The position numbers and the translations under genes are program-made. The notes below the pieces were generated by a model that saw only the letters and a list, made by a program, of their open reading frames with translations, had not been told where the DNA came from and ran no database searches. Source: Pardosa pseudoannulata (lineage: Eukaryota > Arthropoda > Arachnida > Araneae > Lycosidae). Taken from it: 64,000 nt of DNA. Positions 11,471 through 20,610 of the stretch are shown here, piece after piece. Location: positions 1-64,000 of the forward strand of contig JAGEOH010000219.1 of NCBI GenBank assembly GCA_032207245.1, read 5' to 3'. Positions within the stretch are counted from its first letter, which is position 1; the number at the start of each line of letters is the position of its first letter.

Positions 11471-12147
11471 CACCTGCTCCGGTTCGACAAATCAACCCAA
11501 CCCATCCTGTGAGCTTGACATTATCCCCATCCTAGTAATTTGTCACTTAATCGTTTAACACGTTAGCTACCACTATCATTTAAGAATATTTCCTCTTTAG
11601 AAAAAGCTTTTTTTACATTTGTCCCTTGATCTCTGACTCGATGTTTACATCATTTAAAAATTGAACTTGGGCCCAATCCTGAAGTTCATAATTTTAAAAG
11701 ACTTTAGTATTATCATACTGATAGGTGGTGGCATGATTTATTAAAAGCGTGTAAAAATTTCGGCGCAGAAAAAAAAATTCGAAGTACAAGAAATATTCTT
11801 AAGACGTGGCTACTGCTGCATTTACAGAACAAGAAGTTACTACATGGAAATAGATACCCAGGTAAAAAGAACACACTGAAGAATGTGTATTTCACAGATC
11901 GATACACCCAATGAAGAGTTAAAATGCTTTTTTTGAAAATAAGACTGCAAAATCAGACTCTATACTTCAATCTTTAAAATGGGGGAAACAAATGCAATTT
12001 GTGTTAAAATCAGCAATATATTCCCTCGTCCATTTTCACATTTCCAGCTTTGTTAGAAAAACTTTCATTGGTAGCCAAGCTGAACTCCTATTGGTTGTTG
12101 AAAGCTTCTAACACGACGATTTAACAACACTACTAATTTTAACCTAC
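11471..12147. other. Mosaic of repeat fragments, no gene
   Basis: 11495-11600 (catcctgtgagcttgacatt, then cgtttaacacgttagctacc) recurs at 24305-24420 and 25313-25420. 11655-11705 (attgaacttgggcccaatcctga) resembles 25110-25150. The remainder, including the short minus-strand frame at 11713-11907, shows nothing recognisable. Confidence 0.55.
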
Positions 12148-12290
12148 TGGTGTTCGTGGATTCGAATCCCACTGAGTTCGTTCATAGATGTTCGTCGCCG
12201 TAAGGAATAGTCTTTCAGAAGTAGTTCCTTATCTCAATAACCCTTATGAGCAAAAGTAGACCATAGCGCTCCAAACCAAACCAATCTCGA
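12148..12290 (+). mobile_element. tRNA-derived SINE, 5'-truncated
   Basis: It contains a pol III B-box-like ggattcgaatccc at 12158-12170 inside a short palindromic arm (gtgg...ccac), as in the T arm of a tRNA. This is followed by the family body and the tail agcaaaagtagaccatagcg plus ctccaaaccaaacc. The same organisation is seen at 24138-24310 and (inverted) at 39740-39945. The A-box half is not recognisable here. Confidence 0.65.
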
Positions 12291-12677
12291 AACTTGCTTA
12301 TCTTCTCAATTTTGCAGAAGGTAAAATGCGAGAGATACGCGTTTAACTTGAATCATGTCTTTTAACAGCCAAAATCTGATATGAAATTTAAAACAGAGTG
12401 ATAAAACAAACATAAACATAATTTAGTAAAACAGACAAAATACTTAAACAAATGTACACACATTGATTACTTATATTGCCTTTTTTCTCAATTTTAATTT
12501 TGCATCAAAATTTACATATAAAAATACAGTAACATATTCATAATAGTATAGAAATATGTTCATAAAATGTTAAGGAAGAATTCATAAAATATTAAAAATT
12601 ATCTAATCAAAACTTTAGGATATAAAGTTAAAAATGAGAGAATTTAAATAATTATGGATATAATTCTTGTAGTAATA
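12291..12677. other. AT-rich, no feature seen
   Basis: No frame or recognisable repeat between the SINE tail and the left mariner end. Only short A/T runs are present. Confidence 0.5.
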
Positions 12678-13929
12678 CGAGGGTTACTCTGAAATTTTTG
12701 AGATACTCACAGACTAGAATTTACAAAATAAAAATAACGGTTTCATTTTAAAATACAAAGTATTTTAACACAGCAGACAATATTTTACTTCAATTTGTAT
12801 AGCGTAGAATAAATTTTAAGCAGAAGAGAAAATGGAGTTGAGGTGAGAAAATTTTTGCAGTATGATTTTCTACGATTTTAAAGCCGGATTAAATCAAGAA
12901 GAATGTTTTAACGGTTGCAATTGGCCTTTAAAGATGAATCTCCAGCTTGTGCTACTATATTCAGATGGTTTAAAGAATTTAGCAGAGGTCGCAATTTTCT
13001 TGAGGATGTAGAACACACAGGAAGGCCGCCGTCGGCAGTAATCCCGGATAATGTGTCTGCCATTCGAAAAATGTTAATGGATGATAATTCCTGAGCATAT
13101 CAAATAATAAAGAAGGAACTTAACATTAAATACGCAGCCATACACAAAATTATTAATGAAGAATTACATATGAAAAAAGTAGTTTGCCATTGGGTTCCCC
13201 ATAATTTAACTGAGCATCAAAAACGGGAGCGTGTCAGAGTTAGTAAAGAAACTCTTTAATTGCTAGATGATGGTGGCCAACGCATCATTTGTGAAATTCT
13301 AACGGGTGATGAAACGTGCGTACTGTTTTTTGACATTTCAACACTTCCAGAAAGCAAAGTAGGGGCCTTTGAAGATGATCCAACTCCGACAAGGTTGACA
13401 ACGGGCACTGAAAAAAGTGATATATATATACTTTTTTTTTCAGAAGTATGGGATTTGTCAAAGCCATTAAGTTGGAAGGACAGTACACAATAACAGCAAA
13501 CTGGTATACCACTAAATGTCTTCCACAAATTCTACAAGAACTGAATGCTAGGGGACTAGTGCTTCACCATGACAAAGCATCTTCACATACAGCTGGATTA
13601 ACAGTTCAGTTACTTAAACAAAACAAAATAAAGTGATAGAACATCCACCGTATTCACCTCATCTATGTATGTGGAACTTTTGGTTATTATTTAATCTAAA
13701 ATAGAACTTACGTGGACGTTGTTTTCATTCAGAAGAAGAGATTGATGTGGCTATAAATGCATTTTTTCAACTATTCCAAGAAATGAATGGCTTGAAGCAT
13801 TTTATCTGCGGAAAATTTGTCTAAAAAAGTTCATTGATGCTGCAGGAGACTACATTAACACATGTAAAGTTTTGTAAGTATAATTTGAAAAACCTAGTTG
13901 TATCTCAAATATTTTAGAGTAACTCCTCG
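12678..13929 (+). mobile_element. mariner element with both terminal inverted repeats
   Basis: The left end CGAGGGTTACTCTGAAAT (12678-12695) and the right end (13903-13929, whose complement reads CGAGGAGTTACTCTAAAAT) form inverted repeats of about 26-27 bp that continue as ttTTTGAGA / aTTTGAGA. Both are bordered by a TA dinucleotide, the Tc1/mariner target. The total length of 1.25 kb is normal for a mariner. The single gene inside is dead, so the copy could only move if a transposase were supplied by another copy. Confidence 0.9.
12832..13876 (+). pseudogene. mariner transposase, inactivated
   Basis: The conceptual protein begins in the region of 12832-12870 (FYDFKAGLNQEEC) with the paired helix-turn-helix region (IFRWFKEFSRGRN, then HTGRPPSAV). 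WVPHNLTEHQ follows, and then the catalytic core. The first Asp is kept in TGDET (about 13304). The second block reads LVLHHDKASSHTA, so its Asp is kept. The third block is YSPHLCMWNFWLL where the family has an acidic residue followed by phenylalanine (PxDFxLF): the catalytic Asp is replaced by Asn. Stops interrupt the frame near 13092 and 13257, and a TA/T-rich slip near 13420-13440 shifts the frame. It was probably about 340 residues when intact. It is a decayed cut-and-paste transposase. Confidence 0.88.
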
Positions 13930-13931
13930 TA

Positions 13932-14056
13932 TAATAATACAATACACAAACAATTTTAATATTTTAAATCCCCATGCAAAAATGTGGACATGACAGCATA
14001 AACTGGTCAATCAAAGGAAAGTTACCCAACTTATTTAAAAAATACATTTGTATGTA
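13932..14056. other. Short spacer after mariner
   Basis: AT-rich sequence with no recognisable feature. Confidence 0.4.
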
Positions 14057-14085
14057 CCAGTGGCGTACCCAGAAATTAGTTTTGG
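14057..14085 (+). repeat. hAT-like terminal inverted repeat candidate
   Basis: The sequence ccagtggcgtacccagaaat resembles the 5' termini (CAGTGGCGTA-type) common to many animal hAT non-autonomous elements. I found no matching right end, so this may be an isolated or truncated element. No transposase frame follows. Confidence 0.35.
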
Positions 14086-15458
14086 AGCTTGGATGTTCTC
14101 ATTGCTAACAATGGCAACCATATGGTTTATGCAGAAGTGGCTTATTAATTAAATTCAACACTTAAATATGCAAATACAACACATACATACAAATATTTTT
14201 ATTTCACCCCCTTCCTAAATTCTGTCATATAGGAGCCTATAATGGCCATGAAATAATAAACTTGTGTAATTTAGTATTATCATTATGTAAATACTAAAGA
14301 ATACGTTATATCTTTCTAATTTCTCCACTGTAAAACTATTCATGACCGAATATAATTTTTACCCAGTTATAAAATTAGAAAAATATGGCCATTTAAGAAA
14401 AAATAGAGATAGTATGAAAATAAATTTTTTTACTTGCCAGAATTAATAGAATCCTGTATCACAGAAAATTGATAAAATATCATTTAAGAATTGAAATAAG
14501 CAGTTACAATAAAAAAAAAAGGTTAAAGATATTCGATTACTGGGCAATGAAGAAAAAATCTATTCAAATTAGTTTTTACAAATTTATATTTATTGCTGCA
14601 TGCTGCTCACAGAAAGAGTTGGCACTGCCTGGACCAAGCCCTCTAGTGGCAAAGTGACTAAAACTTTTAAAAATTTACGGATATTCTGAAAAATTTCTAC
14701 ATTGTACTCTTGTTAAGCTTCTATAGTAGTTAATCTACTTTGCTCTGCTAGTAATTTCCTTTTCCACAGCTGATATTAAGTGATCAAAATACTAATATTA
14801 CAATCTAACAAATCTGAGGAATATGTTTCTTTAAGTATTTCTAATTTAAAATATCTTCTCCCTTCTTTTTTCAATTTTCCAGAACAAATCTTGGGGCTTT
14901 CATATGTCCCTTTGCTCCGCTCCCCCCCCTCTGGTGTGTACTTAAATATGCTTAAAATTAAGGTGAAATAAAACCGCAGGAAACAGTCCAGGAAGACAAA
15001 AAAATCATTGTTATCGTTAAATAAGTATAATAACAAAATAAAAACACAGCAGTCAAGAATTTCTGACTACTAATATCAAACACCTGTCCCGAATGGCTGA
15101 ATAACGCAATTTCAGCTATCACGATGAACAGCTTTCAATGTTTCAGTTAATTTTTTGTTATTAAATTATAGACGACATTCCAACAAATCAGTTGCAAAAA
15201 ATATTTGAAACATTTTGTTATTTTTACAGGAGTAGTTCTGTTTTTCCCATCAAAGTATTTTCTTGGACTGTTTTTAATTAATTTATATATTGCATAACTT
15301 GTGAAATGTGTGTCTACATTTCCTATCTTTAAATTAAAGTATAAATATTTCCAGTCGGCAGTTTTAAAGAAAAATAATATAATTAAATGCATAAATTTAC
15401 TTAAAAACCTGATTTGAAGTGAGTTTTTTTTTAAGTTAGGAAGTAAAAATATAAAGTT
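14086..15458. other. AT-rich, no gene recognised
   Basis: Short open frames on both strands (for example 14469-14657, 14776-15036, 15147-15392) have low-complexity composition and no recognisable domain. A copy of the agagggcttgg repeat core (in complement, about 14632-14655) and a C-rich patch near 14926 are the only distinctive points. Confidence 0.5.
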
Positions 15459-15773
15459 ACACCCCGTTTACACGAGTCAGGTAGACAATCAAGTAATGAG
15501 GAATTTTCACGTTTACTAATTTTGATTTTAAACGATAGAAGACAAAATAGTAAGCAGGACAGTAGCTATTTTTTTCATTTGGGGGCCTAATGAGTGATTT
15601 CTGATGGGTTTTACAGAGGACTCTTTAATGTCTCTCAAAAATGATACTTTTCCTCCGCAGAGTTTGTGACGTCATCGTTCACGTCGACACCGACCACGTA
15701 TGCTGTTTGCATGTTAAAATTCGCCTTTTAAATTTGTTTCTGTGTAAGTATCGCATATAATACAATTTTTTTT
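15459..15773 (+). promoter_or_regulatory. 5' region of THAP element copy 1, with CRE octamer
   Basis: The block from a possible terminus (caccccgtttacacgagtca at about 15463) to the start codon is conserved with 18932-19217. It includes a perfect palindromic TGACGTCA at 15667-15674 (CREB/ATF consensus) embedded in GTGACGTCATCGTTCA and retained identically in the other copy. This looks like a transposon promoter and 5' leader; the CRE role is inference from the motif. Confidence 0.55.
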
Positions 15774-15983
15774 ATGTCTGGTATTAAAAAATCATATTAT
15801 AAATATTGTATTGTGCCACTCTGTAAAAATACAGCAACTAATTGCAATGAGAAGATATTTTTCAGATTTTCCAAAGATCCACACACACGTAAAATCTGGA
15901 CAAATGCGATGAAAACGGATGAGAATTTAAATACCAAATTATTATATAAATCATCTCTATGGGTTTGTGAAGACCATTTTTTA
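15774..15983 (+). pseudogene. THAP-domain transposase-like first exon, copy 1
   Basis: The ATG at 15774 opens a frame encoding a complete C2CH THAP zinc finger: YCIVPLCKN (C-x4-C), a central FRFSKDPHTRKIWTNAM with the conserved Trp, and SLWVCEDHF supplying the last Cys and His. THAP fingers are the DNA-binding domains of P-element-type transposases and of domesticated THAP proteins. After EDHF the sequence meets a good donor, gtaagt at 15984, so 15774-15983 is probably exon 1. Just beyond (about 16024) the intron is interrupted by the long repeat. No downstream catalytic exon was found. This exon has no stop, unlike copy 2. The role would be binding of transposon ends. Confidence 0.8.
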
Positions 15984-16023
15984 GTAAGTAAATGCTTGTT
16001 TTTTTTTTTAAATATTACTAGTT

Positions 16024-17280
16024 TGTTTGTTTATTTTCTCGTTAGCTGCAATTCATGGTTACTGACAGAAACTCAGGAATGAAGAGACACGCCTTCAAAT
16101 TCCTGTTAATCCATGTACAGAAGGTACTGAATGAATACATTTCCTGATCACTATTTCAAACGTAAGTATCGAAAGAGTGAGGCTTACTGTGATATCTTTC
16201 ATCAGAAGGATAGGGAGAAACGGAATTTTCTAGGGTAAACATATTTAACATTTTCTCTCCCTTAAGGGAACACTTTTAAGTTATCGTTTTGTTACAGGAA
16301 AATTTTATTCGAAGATTAGGAAAGGCAGAATATCAAAGTTTTATATAACTCAATTTACAAAATTGTTATTGCATTTTATTTTATTACAACATACCCAATT
16401 TTACGCTTGTACAAAATAACTCGTTCGTGACTGTAACACACAAAGTTAGCAGTTTTAATATTTTGTTTGTTAGTATGGTATATATGCCACGAGAGGTTTC
16501 GCTTAATGCGAGATACATCACAGGCACATCTTTGTTTTATATTATTTCTGTTAATTTGTATTGTTTCTATTTCTTCCATATAAGTTAAATTTAGAACGAG
16601 GCTCTAATACATTAAATTTTCTTTCTTTTTATTTCTATATTTATTATTACAAACTCTGCTACATCCGATATAAAAAGTTGTTGATAATAAGTCACACAAT
16701 GAACTAATTAATACAGTTCAAGTATGACAAAGATACAGTTTTTGAGATAAAATTAATGTAAATTAAGATAAATGTAACAAAGAATAAAGTATATAATTGT
16801 ACTCTAATTTGATTCTTAATTTAAGATCAGTTTTCAGCTATACAATATTTCTCCTGTATATTAAAAAAACATTTATTCTAACTTTATATTAAATTGCATT
16901 TTATACAGTAGCATTGTATAAATTTGCTTTGCAATTAGCACACTTTTTGAGTTTATTTATAATATTCTACATATTTCCTTACTTTTCTTTTACAGTATTT
17001 GGTGGTTGTAATCCTTTTTCAATTCTGTCTATAAATATAATGTTATAATTTAGTTCCCTGTCTTAATTTATCAAATCAAAACCCTCTAAGTTATGAATAT
17101 TAACGGGCGCCTCGGAAAATAATTGAAATGTCTCGGATTCAGAGTAGACGTATAAGGAGACCTGGCCCATGGAGCTAATAGCTCTATATTTACTCTGTGC
17201 ATTTGAATATGAGGCAATATTAAAAATGCTGCTCATCTCCTACTGAAAGTAATTTTCAGAGCACCTGCTCCGGTTCGACA
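16024..17280 (+). repeat. Long interspersed repeat, copy 3
   Basis: It starts sharply after the ttaaatattactagttt motif of the THAP intron (copy 2 of the THAP unit continues uninterrupted at 19463), showing insertion into the intron. It is close to copy 2 (9780-11470) but lacks its two nested insertions and has a single 125-bp unit. No gene. Confidence 0.75.
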
Positions 17281-17520
17281 TGTCTCCAGTAAGATACATA
17301 GTTTAACTTGAGCGGTTCACAATGAATATACAAGTACTCAAGTTGCCAGTAACAGTAAATAAAATAAAATAACAATAAATGAAAATTGAAAAAATAATAT
17401 AATAATTTAAGTAATATTTAAAAAATAGTACAAGAACAATGAATGAGTTTAAAATGTGGTTCAATATAATTAAATGTGATTATAATTAAAAGTGAGTACA
17501 CTGTATACTAATACGCAGTT
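17281..17520 (+). repeat. Left flank of an interspersed repeat split by a Tc1 element
   Basis: It matches the 5' half of 1755-2100 (ccagtaag, gttgccagtaacag, attaaatgtgatta). The 3' half resumes at about 18465, so the Tc1 element lies inside it. Confidence 0.55.
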
Positions 17521-18480
17521 GAACACCCGTGATAGAAAAGAATAACTAACTATATTCAAAAGTTCAAGATGCGCACTTTGAAAAGTATTTTGTCACTCTC
17601 ACTAATGGGGATTCGGCTCAAGCCCAGGTGCCCCAAAAAAACTGAAATTCGGAAATTCAAGACCAATAGTTGGTAGATTCACCACAAGAGGCAATTACAT
17701 CTTGAACCCTCCGGTGCATGCTTTCCACAAATCTTCGAACTACAGCTAGTGGTATTGTCTCCCACTCGGCTTGGACTATACATACAAGTTCCTTCACCGA
17801 TATTGGAAGGGTAGCTCACCCCAGACCATAATTCAACTTCCGCTGAACTTGACTGTTGGCACAATGAATTCTGGAAATGGACGCCAACCCTGCCATCTGA
17901 ACGGTAAAGGGTGACCTTGATTCGTCGCTCCAAAGCACCCGTTTCCACTGATCTACGGCCCAATTTCGATGTACCATGAAAACCAAGTAGATGTGTTTCC
18001 TTACGGATGGTATTCATTGAAACAATACTTCCGGATGTCTATTGAAACTCTTCGCGGATGAGGGCCATTAGTTGGTTACGGTTTTTCCGAATTTCTCTGG
18101 ACACCACTCGTCGGTTTCTATCTCCCAGTTTCGTTGGTCTGCCGACTCGGGGCACCTCCCGACAATCACCGCTCACCTTCCACTTCTTAATCACATAGGC
18201 CACTGTCGATTTTGGATATTTCAGATCGCTAGATATATCCCTTAAGGATCGGCCACATTTGTGATACCCAATAATTATACTTTTCTGGAAATCAGAGGAA
18301 TCCGAACTGTGAAGTATCTTGCATGCGATTAATGCCGATGATGTTTCCTGCACGATGTATACCGACGGAGGCCGTGACTTACCTTAAGATCACAGATATC
18401 GTCATTTGAATAGGTGTCGAAATACTTACTGTTAGAAAGTGTAAATGTAAATTGCAAAAAATGAAATGTACAGTACCGTA
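17500..18480 (-). mobile_element. Tc1-like element, nested
   Basis: It carries a Tc1 transposase remnant on the minus strand and lies between two halves of a repeat seen uninterrupted at 1755-2100. The ends show only partial inverted similarity: gcagttgaacacccg on the left against agtatttcgacacct on the complement of the right. This implies old or trimmed termini, so the boundaries are approximate. Confidence 0.6.
17690..18353 (-). pseudogene. Tc1-like transposase, inactivated
   Basis: The N-terminal paired-type DNA-binding region reads SIIIGYHKCGRSLRDISSDL, then YPKSTVAYVIKKWK with the GRPTKL linker typical of Tc1 (the GRPR-like hook). RKNRNQLMALIREEFQ follows. After a stop near 18040 the frame continues as TSGSIVSMNTIRKETHLLGFHG, the family's second helix-turn-helix end. 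VTLYRSDGRVGV then matches the region after the first catalytic Asp. The rest, to about 17690, is scrambled by frameshifts, and the complete DD34E triad cannot be traced. Cut-and-paste transposition is the family role; this copy is inactive. Confidence 0.82.
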
Positions 18481-18931
18481 AATTGGATCCTGGCACACTC
18501 ACTACCAATAAAATTTTACAGCAAGAAAGGGGAGGAGCCCCAGACACATTATTAGAAAAGCTTCAGCTTTATCCGGTTTGAATCCTGTTATTTAGAATTA
18601 AACAAAACTACTGTTGAAAAATAAGAAATATTAAAATTCAAAGGACTGACTAAATATTTCAACTATAAAAATAGGTTAACCGGGTGAAATCACTTAACTG
18701 AAAAAATATAACACCTTTGTAAAGTAGCAAAATTAGAGTCAATGGGTGTCACCAAATGTTCAGTAGATTGTTTAATAGCTTGTGCTTAAAGCACAAAATC
18801 CTTTTCAAGGCAGTGGGTCTACTGGATTGCTTGGGTGGAGTCCTCTAATCCAGATATCTCTAACAATAAGCAGAAAATGACAACGAGCAAAAAATAAAAT
18901 AACTAAAAGTTGAAAGAAAGGGATAAGGAGA

Positions 18932-19217
18932 TGAATGAGGAATTTTCACGTTTTCTAATTTTGATTTTAAACGATAGAAGACAAAAAAGTAAGCATGAGA
19001 GTAGCTATTTTTCTTTCATTTGGGGGCCTAATGAGTGATTTCTGATGGGTTTTATAGCGGACTCTTTAACGTCTCTCAAAAACGATACTTTTTCTCCGCC
19101 GAGTTTGTGACGTCATCGTTCATGTCGACACCGACCGCCTATGCTGTTTACATGTTAAAAGGCGACTTTTAAATTTGTTTCTGTGTAAAGTATCGCATAT
19201 AATAGAAATTTTTTATT
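18932..19217 (+). promoter_or_regulatory. 5' region of THAP element copy 2, with CRE octamer
   Basis: Nearly identical to 15495-15773 and 5'-truncated relative to it: the conserved part starts at aatgaggaattttcacg. TGACGTCA is retained at 19108-19115. Confidence 0.55.
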
Positions 19218-19437
19218 ATGTCTGGCATTAAAAAATCATAGTATAAATATTGTATTGTGCCACTCTGTCAAAATACAGCAACTAATTGCAATGAGAAGAT
19301 ATTTTTCAGCGTTTCCAAAGATCCACATACACGTAAAATCTGGACAACTGCGATGAAAAGGTATGAGAAATTAAACCCCAAATTATCATATAAATCATCT
19401 CTATGGGTTTGGGAAGACCATTTTTCGGTAAATAAAT
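19218..19437 (+). pseudogene. THAP-domain first exon, copy 2, broken
   Basis: Same exon as 15774-15983, but with a stop after the seventh codon (MSGIKKS then TAG) and with the third zinc ligand lost: the block reads LWVWEDHF in place of LWVCEDHF. The first two Cys (CIVPLC) remain. A weaker donor gtaaat occurs at 19438. It is a dead paralogue. Confidence 0.8.
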
Positions 19438-19465
19438 GCCTGCTTTTGTTTAAATATTACTAGTT

Positions 19466-19889
19466 TAGAAAAAGTAAAGTATATAAATATATATATATAT
19501 ACCTTTAAAAGAACTGTTGATTAACCAGTGCTATTTTAACTTTTAAAACTGCTCATTTTAGGGTAGGGGAAAGTTTTGTATTTTTAAGGTATTATAAATA
19601 TTTTCTTCAAAGATGCATATTTTCTTAATTGAATCAATTCACAGTGATATTTTTCGATTAAATTGGTGACTAGTTTGAAAAAAGTATATAATATTTTTAA
19701 AATACTTATAATGATATTAGTTTAAAAATTAAATTTAATTTCAGAAACTTTATACATTTTTTAATTTAACATTAACATTAAAGACAATAAAATTGTATTG
19801 CTATTTAAAAAAAGAATAAATAAATAAGTAAAGCCTTTTAAAGATTTTAAATTTCTTTTCATCAAATTTAAAATTCTTAAGAATTAGTT
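19466..19889. other. AT-rich, no feature seen
   Basis: It contains a TA run (19486-19500) and long A/T stretches. Part may be THAP-element intron, but no coding exon follows. Confidence 0.5.
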
Positions 19890-19925
19890 TGGTTTTGGAG
19901 TGCTACGATCTACTTTTTGCAACAT
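19890..19925 (-). mobile_element. SINE 3' tail fragment
   Basis: The complement reads the family tail (ttgcaaaaagtagatcgtag, then cactccaaaacc). Only the 3' end is present, and it is directly joined to the next repeat. Confidence 0.55.
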
Positions 19926-19929
19926 GAAG

Positions 19930-20125
19930 GCTAAAGGCTTTCAATCCAGAGGCTTCTGTCAGTAAGCACAAAAATGACAACGAGCAAAAAATAAACACAT
20001 AAAAGAGCAAAGAAATAGAAGGGTAGATTCGTGAGCTCATAGCACATTAACTCGAGAGTAGAAAGTTTAGGGATAGAAAAACATAAAATATTTTTGCGGC
20101 CATGACATCCGTACAAAATAAACAA
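19930..20125. repeat. Dispersed repeat (tcaatccagaggcttctgtc type)
   Basis: Shares caatccagaggcttctgtca, gacaacgagc, atagaagggt(g/a)gattcgtgag and gtttagggatagaaaaa with 31920-32125, and in complement with 37080-37310. The minus-strand frame here is not conserved between copies. Confidence 0.7.
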
Positions 20126-20199
20126 AAAATAATGAATTAAAATGTCAAAATCGAAAATTTTGAAAAATCAAAAAATAAATGTTTTAAAAATAATTAAAT

Positions 20200-20610
20200 T
20201 GCATTAAAAATCCGAAAAAGGCCTAAAGAATAATAAATTAAGTTCTTGAATTTTTGTATCGTCGGGAATAGAACCGAGCACCCGAGGAGAACGATGATAC
20301 TATGCAGCAGGCGTACTTAACCACTATGCAACACGCCCACGTTGGTGAAAGGCAAAATAAAGTGTTTGTTGGAGTAAAAAAACGATGGGTAGATTTAAAT
20401 ATTAGGCTCCACCCTCAACAGGAGAGCAGAAAACCAAAACAGTACGGAGGATGAAGGGCAATGCATATGGAATAATAAAAATAATTTAAAGTACGAAAAG
20501 TGATGTATGGCCAATTTTAAACATTTTAAAACTTTTTTCTTACATTTGTATATATTTTTAATATTTTTTTTGGTAGATTTATTCCTTTTTTTTATTTTAA
20601 CAGTACACAT
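20200..20610 (-). mobile_element. LINE 3' tail joined to tRNA-like SINE unit
   Basis: On the minus strand: ccaaaaaaaatattaaa, then a aaatgtaagaaaaaag-like block, gccatacatcac and a cctccgtactg block (the LINE 3' UTR also found at 36415-36600). aggcggagcctaatattt-like sequence follows. Then a tRNA-like part: cgtgttgcatagtggttaag as A-box region and ggttctattcccgac as B-box region at 20264-20280. A shared downstream tail (ttaggcctttttcgg) completes it. Confidence 0.6.

Noticed and set aside
13256..13528. Minus-strand frames opposite the mariner
   Set aside because: Antisense to the identified transposase pseudogene.
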